A DNA stretch of 44,059 bases from assembly GCA_025929315.1 (NCBI GenBank), contig JAICMI010000005.1, positions 1 to 44,059 on the forward strand, read 5' to 3'. The notes under the pieces were generated by a model. It was not told the origin of the DNA. It saw only the letters and a program-made list of their open reading frames with translations, and searched no databases. Of this stretch, positions 25,756-34,270 are shown in pieces. The stretch is from Frankiaceae bacterium (GTDB lineage Bacteria; Actinomycetota; Actinomycetes; JAFAQI01). Each line of letters begins with the position of its first letter. Within the stretch, counting starts at the first letter, position 1. The position numbers were made by a program, and so were the translations under genes.

Positions 25756-26966
25756 CAGCTGATCCCTGACGTCGTCACGCCGTCAGCCTCGGCGCGAAGC
25801 GCAGCAACCGTGCACTTCTCCTTGGGCCGGTGCGCGAACGGGTCGTAGCTGAACGCCTTGAGCGCGTTGAGGTGCGAGATCTTGTCGATGTCGGACTGGC
25901 TCACGGTGTCGTCGAAGTGCTTGGCAAAAGCCTCGGGCGCGTTGGGCCACGACGAGTCGGAGTGCGGGTAGTCGCACTCCCACGTGATGTTGTCGACACC
26001 GATCAGCTCGCGGTTGGCGATGCCGGCCTTGTCATCGATGAAGCAGAACGTGAAGTTCTCCCTGGCCTTCTGGCTCGGGAGCATGTCGCCGAACTGCTGG
26101 TTGGTCCAGAAGCGGTGCCGCTCGTAGACGTAGTCGATCCGCTCGAGGAAGTAGGGCAGCCACCCGATGCCTCCCTCGGACAGCGCGAACTTCAGGTCCG
26201 GGAAGCGCTTGAGCGCCGGCGACCAGATGAGGTTGGCCGCAGTCTGGAAGAGGTTCATCGGCGTCAACGTGATCATCACGTCGATCGGCGCCTCCTCGAG
26301 CGTCGGGATCGACGACGACGAGCCGATGTGCAGCGCGATGATCGTGCCCTCGTCGACGCACGCCTTGTAGAACGGGTCCCAGTGCTCCGAGTGCAGCGTC
26401 GGCCAGCCGAGCTTGGACGGGTCTTCGCTGAAGGTGATCGCGTGACAACCCTTGGCCGCCAGTCGTCGTACCTCCGCTGCCATCAGCTCGGGGTCCCAGA
26501 TCGGCGGCAGGCCGAGCGGGATGAAGCGGCCGGGATATGAGCCGCACCACTCGTCGACGTGCCAGTCGTTGTAGGCCTGGAGCATCACGTGGCCGAGCTC
26601 CTTGTCCTGCGCCCGCGAGAACAGCTGGCCGCAGAACTGCGGGAACGACGGGAAGCACATCGACCCGAGCACGCCGTTGACGTTCATGTCCTTGACGCGC
26701 TCGTGGATGTCGTAGGTCCCGCGCCGGATCTGGTCGTAGGACGTGACGTCCATGTTGTAGTCCTCGGGCGGGCGCCCGGCGACGGCGTTGAGACCGATGT
26801 TGGGGATCTCGTTGCCCTCGAAGACCCAGACCTCGTGACCCTCCGGCTTGCGGACGCTCCTGGGCGCCTGGTCCCGCCACTTTTCCGGCACGTGCCGGTC
26901 GAACATGTCCGGCGGCGCGACCACCTGGTCGGCGACGCACACAAGGATCAGGTCGTCTACTCGCAT
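25755..26966 (-). CDS. Amidohydrolase_2 family protein lacking the metal-binding DxH motif (putative pseudoenzyme)
   Basis: 403 aa, clear paralogue of the proteins at 11021 and 17287: NIGLNAV, GTYDIHERVKDMNV, ALHIGSSS, ALSEGGIGWLPYFLERIDYV and ECDYPHSDSSWP are all there. But the first-strand motif, VDDHVVEPPD in the paralogues, reads VADQVVAPPD: A12-D13-Q14 in place of D-D-H and Ala17 in place of Glu. Each change is one base away from the normal codon (GCC/GAC, CAG/CAC, GCG/GAG). The two first-strand metal ligands are therefore gone although the rest is conserved. It may have a non-catalytic role or use another metal geometry. The first gene of a coupled run with peroxidase and P450. Confidence 0.88.
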   Translation of the reverse strand: MRVDDLILVCVADQVVAPPDMFDRHVPEKWRDQAPRSVRKPEGHEVWVFEGNEIPNIGLNAVAGRPPEDYNMDVTSYDQIRRGTYDIHERVKDMNVNGVLGSMCFPSFPQFCGQLFSRAQDKELGHVMLQAYNDWHVDEWCGSYPGRFIPLGLPPIWDPELMAAEVRRLAAKGCHAITFSEDPSKLGWPTLHSEHWDPFYKACVDEGTIIALHIGSSSSIPTLEEAPIDVMITLTPMNLFQTAANLIWSPALKRFPDLKFALSEGGIGWLPYFLERIDYVYERHRFWTNQQFGDMLPSQKARENFTFCFIDDKAGIANRELIGVDNITWECDYPHSDSSWPNAPEAFAKHFDDTVSQSDIDKISHLNALKAFSYDPFAHRPKEKCTVAALRAEADGVTTSGIS

Positions 26967-26998
26967 GAAGGCGACGATATGCCCGCACGCGGCCGTGT

Positions 26999-27016
26999 GG
27001 AAAGGGCCCTCTCATT
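26999..27016. promoter_or_regulatory. Promoter-region motif GAAAGGG...TCTCATT, between amidohydrolase-like gene and surface protein B
   Basis: The 132-base divergent region holds GGAAAGGGCCCTCTCATT, with a perfect AGGGCCCT palindrome. A near copy, GAAAGGGACGTTCTCATT, lies at 34236-34253 upstream of solute-binding protein B. Reading minus, TAGAAT (27018-27013) just beyond could be a -10 for the amidohydrolase-like gene. The regulator is not known. Confidence 0.4.
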
Positions 27017-27098
27017 CTACGCAACTGTTGATCTCAGGCAGCAGGCGTGCAAACCTCCCTAGCAGGGAAAACACCCGAAAACGCATACTCGGGGGATC

Positions 27099-28457
27099 AT
27101 GTTCACGCCTAGCTACCGCCTCGCCGGTCACGCAGTCGCCGCCGTTCTCCTCGCCGGCGTCGCCGTCGTGGCGACGGGCGGTGGCGCAGGTGCGGCCAGC
27201 GCGGCCGCCTCCCGCCCAGACAGCTACGGCGGTGACGCCGCCGCAGCGGCGCTGCAGTTCCAGGTCGACAAGCAGCCGTTCCCGTTCCCGGTGACGGACC
27301 CGTTCCACACGTGGGTTCCCTACGCCGACACCTCGATCGACTCCTCGGGCGGCTCCGAGGGCATCGCCTCCTCCGTCTACCCCGGCCAGGGAGTCATCGG
27401 CGTCCCCGCGCTCATCTGCGAGTTCGCCGCTCAGCTGTGCACCACGCCGGCGGGCGTGCCGTCGTACCCGGACTTTGCGCACGCGCAGTACCCAGCACAT
27501 CCCGATGACTCGGCCCAGGTGTCACAGAAACCGTTCCCGGGCAGCGGCCCGTTCGAGGTGACACCCAACAAGGTCGTCGCGCACGCCGACCGGGACAGGG
27601 TCGAGGCCATCACCACGACGGGCGAGGCCGGTGTCACCGGCGTCGTCACGGTGCAGAGCTCGACCGCGCACAGCCTGCAGCAGTTCCAGGGCAGTGCACT
27701 CGTCCTCACTACCCAGGCGGTCCTCAAGGGCGTCGACATCGGCGGTCTGCTGCACATCGACCAGATCGTCTCTACGGCGACTGCCAAGATCGACGGCCGC
27801 AAGGTCGGCACATCCACCGCCAACACCACCGTCAGCGGGGCCACCGTTGCCGGTCAAGGCGTCACGATCGACTCGACCGGCATCCACCTCGCCAACCAGA
27901 GCGACAACGGCCTCGTCAAGAAGACCATCAACTCCGCGCTGGCGAAGCTCGCGAGCCAGAACATCACCGTGCGTTCACTGGCCGGGACCAAGAGCGCCCG
28001 TCCGCGGAAGGTGACTGCTCAGAGCGGTGGCCTGATGGTCGTCGCTGCCAAGACCGTCAACGGCCCGGCGTTGCCGGGGGCCGGTGGCGTCGAGAACGGC
28101 GACTACACGATCAGAGCAACCCTCGGCGGCGCCGGGGTCAACGCGTTCGCCGCGCCGGCCGTCCCGCTGCCCAACTTCCAGGTCCCGAGCGTGCCCTCCA
28201 CCACCGGCAGCGGCGCCGTCCCCCCGCCGCCGTCGGTCGGCAGCGGCGGAAGCCTCCCGGCGCAGTCGACGACCACGACGCCGGCCGGCCAGCAACCCGC
28301 CGTCGCCGGCAGCGGTCAGCAGAACCCGGTGGCCCTGCCGACCGACCTCACCAACAAGAAGCTCAAGACGCTCGCGCTGGTGCTGCTGGCCTACCCGCTG
28401 CTGATGTTGGCCGCCGCGCCGTTCCGCGCGCCGTCCCGGCTGCCACGGGCCCGGTAA
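27099..28457 (+). CDS. Secreted, C-terminally membrane-anchored surface protein (importer B accessory)
   Basis: 452 aa; ATG 27099 has GGGGGA very close upstream (short spacing). A signal peptide (HAVAAVLLAGVAVVA, cleavage near AGAAS) is followed by an exported domain of about 350 residues containing repeated-looking beta stretches (ANTTVSGATVAGQGVTI), a Pro/Gly/Ser/Thr linker (about 345-415) and a C-terminal helix (LALVLLAYPLLMLAAAPF) with a basic tail. Homologous to 3908-5140 through the central VKG/IGGLLHID block and the TVRSLAG and SGGLMVV segments. The first gene of importer B; separated from the membrane/zinc-tail gene by a 105-base gap with a hairpin. No known domain recognised. Confidence 0.87.
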   Translation: MFTPSYRLAGHAVAAVLLAGVAVVATGGGAGAASAAASRPDSYGGDAAAAALQFQVDKQPFPFPVTDPFHTWVPYADTSIDSSGGSEGIASSVYPGQGVIGVPALICEFAAQLCTTPAGVPSYPDFAHAQYPAHPDDSAQVSQKPFPGSGPFEVTPNKVVAHADRDRVEAITTTGEAGVTGVVTVQSSTAHSLQQFQGSALVLTTQAVLKGVDIGGLLHIDQIVSTATAKIDGRKVGTSTANTTVSGATVAGQGVTIDSTGIHLANQSDNGLVKKTINSALAKLASQNITVRSLAGTKSARPRKVTAQSGGLMVVAAKTVNGPALPGAGGVENGDYTIRATLGGAGVNAFAAPAVPLPNFQVPSVPSTTGSGAVPPPPSVGSGGSLPAQSTTTTPAGQQPAVAGSGQQNPVALPTDLTNKKLKTLALVLLAYPLLMLAAAPFRAPSRLPRAR

Positions 28458-28500
28458 CGCCGCTGGGAGAACGTGGTTCTTCTGTGCCGATAACCACCGT

Positions 28501-28536
28501 AGACAGACACGTTCGGTGATTGTTACCGTGCTGTCT
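28501..28536. repeat. Strong inverted repeat (hairpin) between surface protein B and downstream importer genes
   Basis: AGACAG-A-CACG at 28501-28511 pairs with CGTG-CTGTCT at 28527-28536 (10 bp with one bulged A), with a 15-base loop that can itself pair CGGT/ACCG. A second short palindrome AGAAC-GTG-GTTCT lies at 28468-28480. This may be a partial terminator, a processing site that sets the ratio between surface protein and importer, or an operator. Confidence 0.5.
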
Positions 28537-28562
28537 CCGAGACGAGGACGGAAGTTTCCCTG

Positions 28563-29102
28563 ATGGCTCCGGCTCCGCTCCGTAACGACGGTCAGCCCGA
28601 CTCGGCCGCGCTCTGGCGCTGGCTGTGGCAGTCCATCCGGCCCTACCTCGGCTACATCCTCATCGCGATCGGCGCGCTGCTGCTCATCGCCGGCTACCTC
28701 GGCGTTTCGCGCGAGGTCATCGTCGCCCGGCAGATTCCCTACCTCGTCTCCGGCGGTCTGGTCGGCGTCGCCGCCATCACGCTCGGCGGCCGGCTGCTGC
28801 TCATCGAGGACCTGCGCCGTGACTCCGGCCGACTCGACCGGCTGGAGAAAGCCGTACAGGAGCTGCACCAGGTGCTGCTCTACCGCCCCGACGCCCCGTC
28901 CGGGTCGACGGTGCAGACGAGCGTCAACGGCGCCGGCGTCCCCAGCAAGCTCACGGTGCTGCCCGGCGGCGAGAGCTTCCACCGGCCCGACTGCCCGGTC
29001 GTCGGCGACAAGGCATCCGGGCGCAGCGTCACGCTCGAGACCGCCCAACGCAAGGGCTTGCACGCCTGCCCGCTGTGTCAGCCGACACACGCCGGCGTCT
29101 GA
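28563..29102 (+). CDS. Two-helix membrane protein with C-terminal HxxxC...CxxC zinc-type tail (importer B accessory)
   Basis: 179 aa. Helices at about 29-46 and 59-79 flank LGVS and QIPYLVSGG; after helix two the charged RRDSGRLDRLEKAVQEL may be a short coiled coil. The basic side after helix two predicts a cytoplasmic tail. The tail ends in H140-RPD-C144 and C169-PL-C172, a His/Cys set like small zinc modules related to Ada's metal site. The membrane part corresponds to the separate 88-aa protein (3651-3917), and the tail to the end of the 155-aa protein (3187-3654), in importer A. It precedes the permease by 15 bases. Unknown function; zinc binding is inferred from residue spacing. Confidence 0.88.
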   Translation: MAPAPLRNDGQPDSAALWRWLWQSIRPYLGYILIAIGALLLIAGYLGVSREVIVARQIPYLVSGGLVGVAAITLGGRLLLIEDLRRDSGRLDRLEKAVQELHQVLLYRPDAPSGSTVQTSVNGAGVPSKLTVLPGGESFHRPDCPVVGDKASGRSVTLETAQRKGLHACPLCQPTHAGV

Positions 29103-29117
29103 TGACCTAGGCGTCCC

Positions 29118-31112
29118 GTGTTCTATTGGCAGCTGGCGCTCGCCGGCATCGCATCCGGTTCCATCGCCGCGCTGTCCGGTCTCGGCCTCGTCCTCACCTA
29201 TCGCGCGACAGGCATCTTCAACTTCGCGCACGGCGCCGTGGCCGTGTTCGTCGCCTACATCCTCTGGCAGACCAGCATCGGCTGGGGCTGGCCGCTCGTC
29301 GTCTCCGCGATCGTCGCGATCCTGATCGTCGGACCCCTCACCGGTCTAGTGCTCGAGCGCGCGGTGTTCCGCCCGCTGGAGGTACGACGAGCGTCGACGT
29401 CGGAGAAGCTCGTTGCGACGCTTGGCGTCTTCGTCGTACTCGTTGGGCTCTGCACGGTGATCTGGGGCGCGCAGTCCAAGACGGACACGCCGAGCCTGTT
29501 CCCACAGACCAGCGTCAACTTCACCAGCCAGCTGTCGATGGGCGCCAACCAGCTGGCCGAATTCATCATCGTCATCGTGTCCGCAGCGGCGCTGCTGGCG
29601 ATGTTCCGCTTCACCCATCTCGGCACGCGGATCCGAGCGGTCGTCGACCGACGGCAGCTCGCCGACCTCACCGGCGTCAACGCCAACCGGGTCGCACAGA
29701 TCGCCTGGGGCCTCGGTTGCGGGTTCGCCGGCTTGTCGGGTGCGCTGCTGGCGCCGCAGATCCAGCTCGACCCGTACCGCCTGACGCTGCTCGTCATCGA
29801 CACCTTCGGCGTCGCGGTCGTCGCTCGTCTCACCAGCCTGCCGATCGCTGTCCTGTCCGGCGTTGCGCTCGGTGTCGCCTCCAGCGAGATGACCGCCTGG
29901 AGCCCGCCGGAGCCGTGGAACTCGCTGCGGCCCAACCTGCTCGTCCTCGCCCTGCTCGTCGCGCTGCTGATCTACCGCAGCCTCAACGCGCGCGACGAAG
30001 AGCCGGGCGGGCGTGGGCTGGTCGCCGCCGGTGTCGGCGGCGAGCGCTCGCTCATGACCCGCATCCGGTTCCTCGTTCCCGCGGCGATCGTCGCCACGAT
30101 CATCCCGTTTGGTCTGTCGGGAAAGGACCTGTCGAGCGCCGGCGAGATCGTCTCGCTGGCGGTCGTGCTGGTCTCGATCACGGCCGTCACCGGGTTCACC
30201 GGCAACATCTCGCTCGGCCAAGCCGGCTTCGCCGGCCTCGGTGCACTGGCGACGCTGCATCTCAACAACACCGGACTGTGGTTCCTGCCGCAGATGCCGG
30301 TCATCCCGGCGATGCTCGTCAGCTCGATCCTCGTCGGCTTCGTCGGTGCGCTCACCGGCTACTCGGCACTTCGGCGGCGGGGCCTCTTCCTCGGGCTGAC
30401 GACGCTGGCGATCGGGCTGATCATCTACCGGTTCATGTTCGAGAACCCCTACTTCCTGTCCAACATCGACGTGCACCGACCGAACGTGTTCGGGCTGTCG
30501 CTCGACGGCGAACGGGCCTTCTACTGGTTCGCGCTCGTCTGCCTCGCCGTTGTGCTGGCTGGAGTCGACCGGATGCGTCGCGGCCGGCTCGGACGCAAGC
30601 TCGCGGCGATGCGCGACTCCGAGACCGGCGCCAAGTCGATCGGGCTGGACCTGCGCGCCTACAAGCTGCTCGTCTTCTCCGCGAGCGCGGCCATCGCGGC
30701 GTTCGGCGGCTCACTCCTGGCCCAGCAGACTCGCGGGTTCCTGGTGACGTCGAACAACCCACTGGGCTTCGACCCGTTCCATAGCTTGTTCTACTTCACC
30801 GCGGTGATCGTCGCGGGCGCCAGCTTCGTCTCGGGTTCGGTCGTGGCGGCTGCACTGTTCGTCCTCGCCGATCTGGCGCTCGGCAACGGCGCATCGATCC
30901 TCGTCATCGGAATCCTGGCGCTGTTCATGAGCCGGTTCCCCCGCGGCATCGTCGGCACGATCATGGAGGCGGTGCAAGGAGGCAGCGCACCGGCGTGGCT
31001 GACCCGCGCCTACGACGCGACACATCGACCGCCTGCTGACGCCTTCCCTGCCGAGCCTGCACTGCGTCCCACCGAGTTCGCCACCAAGGTGCTGCAAGAG
31101 GTAGCGAAGTGA
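29118..31112 (+). CDS. Fused LivH-LivM ABC transporter permease (importer B)
   Basis: 664 aa; GTG start at 29118. The N-terminal LivH-like half has [14 protein letters not shown] near residue 34, and the LivM-like half has [15 protein letters not shown] near residue 355; helices run throughout. The C-terminal 40 or so residues after the last helix are hydrophilic. Same fusion order as at 1301-3211, so the two loci arose from a common fused ancestor. Its stop overlaps the LivG start by four bases (GTGA). Forms the pore for import across the inner membrane; the substrate is unknown. Confidence 0.95.
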   Translation: MFYWQLALAGIASGSIAALSGLGLVLTYRATGIFNFAHGAVAVFVAYILWQTSIGWGWPLVVSAIVAILIVGPLTGLVLERAVFRPLEVRRASTSEKLVATLGVFVVLVGLCTVIWGAQSKTDTPSLFPQTSVNFTSQLSMGANQLAEFIIVIVSAAALLAMFRFTHLGTRIRAVVDRRQLADLTGVNANRVAQIAWGLGCGFAGLSGALLAPQIQLDPYRLTLLVIDTFGVAVVARLTSLPIAVLSGVALGVASSEMTAWSPPEPWNSLRPNLLVLALLVALLIYRSLNARDEEPGGRGLVAAGVGGERSLMTRIRFLVPAAIVATIIPFGLSGKDLSSAGEIVSLAVVLVSITAVTGFTGNISLGQAGFAGLGALATLHLNNTGLWFLPQMPVIPAMLVSSILVGFVGALTGYSALRRRGLFLGLTTLAIGLIIYRFMFENPYFLSNIDVHRPNVFGLSLDGERAFYWFALVCLAVVLAGVDRMRRGRLGRKLAAMRDSETGAKSIGLDLRAYKLLVFSASAAIAAFGGSLLAQQTRGFLVTSNNPLGFDPFHSLFYFTAVIVAGASFVSGSVVAAALFVLADLALGNGASILVIGILALFMSRFPRGIVGTIMEAVQGGSAPAWLTRAYDATHRPPADAFPAEPALRPTEFATKVLQEVAK

Positions 31113-31870
31113 CCGCGACGCTCGAGACGCCGGTCGACACCCGCGGCGTGCTGCAGGTCGAGGGCATCTCCAAGCGGTTCGGCGGCCTGCAAGCCGTCGA
31201 CAACGTCACCCTCACCGTCGTACCGGGTCAGGTGACCGCCCTGATCGGGCCCAACGGGGCCGGCAAGACAACCCTGTTCAACTGCCTCACCGGCGTGATC
31301 GAGCCAACCGAAGGTCGCGTCATCCTCGAAGGTCGCGACATCACGAACCTGTCGACCAACAGGCGCGCTCAGCTCGGCATCGGCCGCACGTTCCAACGCC
31401 TCGAGGTCTTCGCCGGCATGACCGTCGAGAACAACCTGCTCGTCGCCGCTGAGGCGGTGTCCCGCAACCGGGTAAGCACCGGGCGAACGCCGATGGACCT
31501 GGTCGACGACGTCCTCGGCATCGTAGGACTCACCAACTTGCGCGACACCGTCGCCGGGGAGCTCTCGACCGGCACGCTGCGGTTGGTCGAGCTCGGTCGG
31601 GCGCTCTGCGTCCAGCCGACTGTGCTGCTGCTTGACGAGCCGGGCAGCGGACTCGACAGCAACGAGACCGCCGCACTCGAGGGCATCCTGCGGCAGCTCG
31701 CCGAGGGCGGCATGTCGATCCTCCTCGTCGAACACGACGTCGATCTGGTGATGGCCGTCTCGTCGACCATCAACGTGCTCGACTTCGGCCGCCTCATCGC
31801 GACGGGTACGCCGAAAGAGATTGCCTCCAGCGACGCGGTCCGCGCCGCTTATCTCGGAGTCGACGCATGA
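31109..31870 (+). CDS. livG: LivG-like ABC transporter ATPase (importer B)
   Basis: 253 aa; GTG start overlapping the permease stop (GTGA). Walker A GPNGAGKT at 47-54, LivG-type signature [11 protein letters not shown], Walker [14 protein letters not shown], switch region [10 protein letters not shown] and the terminal VRAAYLGV, all intact. Same length as its counterpart at 543-1304 with matching motifs ([12 protein letters not shown] against GLGRSFQRIELF). Overlaps the next ATPase gene by four bases (ATGA). Confidence 0.95.
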   Translation: MTATLETPVDTRGVLQVEGISKRFGGLQAVDNVTLTVVPGQVTALIGPNGAGKTTLFNCLTGVIEPTEGRVILEGRDITNLSTNRRAQLGIGRTFQRLEVFAGMTVENNLLVAAEAVSRNRVSTGRTPMDLVDDVLGIVGLTNLRDTVAGELSTGTLRLVELGRALCVQPTVLLLDEPGSGLDSNETAALEGILRQLAEGGMSILLVEHDVDLVMAVSSTINVLDFGRLIATGTPKEIASSDAVRAAYLGVDA

Positions 31871-32613
31871 GCGCGGCACTGCAGCCTCCGGCGCTCGAAC
31901 TGCGTGGGGTGTCCGCCGGCTACGGCCGCATTGAGGTCGTTCACGACATCAACATCGTCGTACCTGCCGGAAGCGTCGTCGCTCTCCTCGGTCCCAACGG
32001 CGCCGGCAAGACGACCACCCTGTCAGCGATCGCGGGCACCATCCCGCTGATGGGCGGCGACGTGCTGCTCGACGGCCAGCCCATCAGCGGCCTGTCGACC
32101 TATGAGCGAACCCGTCGCGGCATCGTGCTGGTACCGGAGGGCCGCAGCGTCTTCCCGAGTCTGTCGGTCGAGGACAACCTCGAGCTGGTGGTGCGCGCCG
32201 CGACCAACAACGCCCAAACGCGTGCCGAACGTCTCGCCGAGGTCTGGGAGATCTTCCCGCGGCTTGCCGAACGTCGCGAGCAACGTGCCGGCACGCTGTC
32301 CGGCGGCGAGCAGCAAATGCTCGCGATGAGCCGGGCGTTCCTGTCCTCGGCGCGGGTGCTGCTGCTGGACGAGATCTCCATGGGCCTCGCTCCGGTGCTT
32401 GTCGAGTCACTTTTCGACGCAGTCCAGCAGTTGCGAGACCGCGGCAAGACGATCGTTCTCGTCGAGCAGTTCCTCACCTACGCACTGCGTCTCGCCGACC
32501 TTTGTTACGTGCTCGGCCGCGGTCGAGTCACCTTCGTCGGTGACACGGGCGAGATGCGCTCAGGGGGCGGCGGCGACTACCTGCAGATCCCTGACACCGC
32601 CGCCGCTCGCTGA
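31867..32613 (+). CDS. livF: LivF-like ABC transporter ATPase (importer B)
   Basis: 248 aa. Walker A GPNGAGKT at 42-49, Q-loop region, [22 protein letters not shown], signature [16 protein letters not shown], Walker [14 protein letters not shown] and switch [10 protein letters not shown]. Typical LivF. It ends the plus-strand importer B run; the solute-binding protein gene converges on it with only 12 bases between and no hairpin, so readthrough or antisense overlap is likely here. Confidence 0.95.
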   Translation: MSAALQPPALELRGVSAGYGRIEVVHDINIVVPAGSVVALLGPNGAGKTTTLSAIAGTIPLMGGDVLLDGQPISGLSTYERTRRGIVLVPEGRSVFPSLSVEDNLELVVRAATNNAQTRAERLAEVWEIFPRLAERREQRAGTLSGGEQQMLAMSRAFLSSARVLLLDEISMGLAPVLVESLFDAVQQLRDRGKTIVLVEQFLTYALRLADLCYVLGRGRVTFVGDTGEMRSGGGGDYLQIPDTAAAR

Positions 32614-32625
32614 CCCTTCTTCGCG

Positions 32626-34173
32626 CTAGCTGGACGAGGCGCTCGGGGCCTTGTACGGAATGTACGGCGTCGTGTAGCAGGTGTTGTGGTAGTCGCCGAC
32701 CGTCTGGAAGTCCTTCTTGGCTTCGTTCCAGTGCGCGATGGTGATGCACTGGTTGAGCGTCTTCTTGGTCTGGAAGTTGTACTTCTGGTTGTTACGCGGA
32801 TACCAGATCCCGTGTGCGCTGTAGGGCTGCGGCCTGTTGAGGTAGTTCATCAAGCAGATGCGGGTGAGGTCGGCGCCGCAGGACTTCGCCGCGTCGGCGA
32901 ACCACATCGCACTCGCCCATCCGTCGACGTTCCACTCGAACAGGTTGTTCTTTCGGCTGCGGAAGTAGCGGTCCATCGCCGCACGGAACTTGGCGATCTC
33001 CGGGTTGTTGGTCTGGTCGTATCCGAGCGTGCCGGGGATGTCGCTGCTGTAGATGTAGGTGCGGCAGGGGTAGTCGAACGTCGAGCCGACCGACTGCGCC
33101 CAGGTCGAGATCGTGGAGACCTTGGCTTTGAGCACGAGCTGGTTGGAGTCGATCGACTTGCAAAGGTTCTGGTTGCCGCCGATGTCGAGCGAGTCGAACA
33201 GGAACTGGATGCCCTTGTGCTTCATGTCGAGGACGTCACTGTCCCACTGCGGCAATGCAACGTTCTCGGGGTACTTCGTAACCTGCACGCCTTCCTTCTG
33301 CAGCGCCAGCGCGAACGAGTCACCCGCTTCTTTGGACTGGGCCGACTGGTCGTAGTAGATGACGCCGGCCTTGGTCATCCCCATCTTGGCTTTGAAGTAG
33401 TGGAACATCTGGGTGCCCTCGTAGAGGTTGCCCTTGTAGCCGATGTGCTGGCCGTCGGTGGGATACATCTGGCCGCTGTAGCGCCAGCTGTAAGGCAGCG
33501 CGTAGTCGTAGAAGTCGATCGCGAGACCGCCCACCGAAGGGATCTTGAGGTCACTGATGTATTTCAGACCGGGACAGACGAGGCAGTCGTCGGCCACGAA
33601 CGCGAAGACGCCGGTCTTGCCGTCCTTGGCGAGGTTGCGGGCACAGTCGTTGTTGCCCTGCCCGGTGCCGCCGTCGTCGCAGGTCTGGAAGTTGACGGCG
33701 CGGCCGTTGATCCCGCCGTGCGCGTTGAGGTAGTCGAAGTAGGCCGCGGCGCCGTAGTAGAACGCGGTGAACTGATCCGGTCCAAACGAGCCCGACTTGG
33801 TCACGATGTTGCCGACGTTGATGGTCGTCGGGGTCACGCCGGCATCGCTGGCCGTGTTGGGCTTGCTGGCGCCCGGCGCGCGTCCCGAGCCCTGCGTCGA
33901 GGTTCCGCCGGTCGCCGTACTGCCGCCCGAGGTCGAGCCCGGCACCGTGGCACCGCCGCCCGTCGCGCCGGGCACGCTCTGGCCGGGCTGGGCCGCCCCG
34001 GCAGTGGCTCCCGGCACCGGCGCAGCGCCATTGGTCGCTCCGACAGCGGTGCCGCCGTTGGCGGTGGACCCCGCCGCGACGAAGTCCTTCATCGGGCGCC
34101 GACTGCCGCAGGCAGTCAGCACCAGGCATGCGGCGAGTGCGATCAATACAGCCAGCTGGGTCTTGCGGCGCAC
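32626..34173 (-). CDS. Periplasmic-binding-type solute-binding lipoprotein of importer B
   Basis: 515 aa; GTG start at 34173 with GAGGAGGA upstream at a suitable distance. Lipobox L-T-A-C with lipidated Cys22. A Gly/Ala/Ser/Thr/Pro linker (about 30-108) leads to a type I periplasmic-binding domain starting TTINVGNIVTKSG with the HGGINGRAVNFQTCDDGG segment of Liv-type receptors. It is on the opposite strand to the rest of importer B, unlike locus A where the receptor comes first in the operon, so its expression can be set separately. The domain contains several Cys (VCPG, CKSI, KSCG, CLM), possibly disulfides. Ligand unknown. Confidence 0.93.
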   Translation of the reverse strand: MRRKTQLAVLIALAACLVLTACGSRRPMKDFVAAGSTANGGTAVGATNGAAPVPGATAGAAQPGQSVPGATGGGATVPGSTSGGSTATGGTSTQGSGRAPGASKPNTASDAGVTPTTINVGNIVTKSGSFGPDQFTAFYYGAAAYFDYLNAHGGINGRAVNFQTCDDGGTGQGNNDCARNLAKDGKTGVFAFVADDCLVCPGLKYISDLKIPSVGGLAIDFYDYALPYSWRYSGQMYPTDGQHIGYKGNLYEGTQMFHYFKAKMGMTKAGVIYYDQSAQSKEAGDSFALALQKEGVQVTKYPENVALPQWDSDVLDMKHKGIQFLFDSLDIGGNQNLCKSIDSNQLVLKAKVSTISTWAQSVGSTFDYPCRTYIYSSDIPGTLGYDQTNNPEIAKFRAAMDRYFRSRKNNLFEWNVDGWASAMWFADAAKSCGADLTRICLMNYLNRPQPYSAHGIWYPRNNQKYNFQTKKTLNQCITIAHWNEAKKDFQTVGDYHNTCYTTPYIPYKAPSASSS

Positions 34174-34190
34174 TAGGTGGTCCTCCTCGC

Positions 34191-34223
34191 GGGCATGTCC
34201 CGAATGCCCACTGTTACATGCCC
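34191..34223. promoter_or_regulatory. Inverted repeat, candidate operator upstream of solute-binding protein B
   Basis: Perfect 8-bp arms GGGCATGT (34191-34198) and ACATGCCC (34216-34223) with a 17-base spacer, 18-50 bases before the receptor start codon. Spacing of arms is about 25 bases centre to centre, suitable for a dimeric repressor; a hairpin is the alternative. An inner ATGCCC at 34204-34209 adds a partial third copy. Confidence 0.5.
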
Positions 34224-34235
34224 ACCGGGGCGGGC

Positions 34236-34253
34236 GAAAGGGACGTTCTCATT
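34236..34253. promoter_or_regulatory. Promoter-region motif GAAAGGG...TCTCATT, copy near solute-binding protein B
   Basis: GAAAGGGACGTTCTCATT closely matches the motif at 26999-27016, differing by a short insertion/substitution in the middle. It lies 63-80 bases upstream of the receptor start. The 10-base core GACGTTCTCA is also found at 22722-22731, upstream of the methyltransferase. A shared regulator site is possible. Confidence 0.4.
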
Positions 34254-34270
34254 TCTTTAAGTGAGCCCTC

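Noticed and set aside
28468-28480. AGAACGTGGTTCT as a KstR-type steroid operator
   Set aside because: The KstR consensus has a 2-base centre (AAC-NN-GTT); this one has three bases, so it does not fit, though a different regulator may bind.
32614-32625. Terminator between LivF B and receptor B
   Set aside because: Only 12 bases and no inverted repeat; nothing supports a terminator there.
33840-34090. GC-rich repeats in the receptor B linker as a tandem repeat or CRISPR-like array
   Set aside because: They encode an irregular Gly/Ala/Ser/Thr/Pro linker in frame; no uniform repeat-spacer structure.
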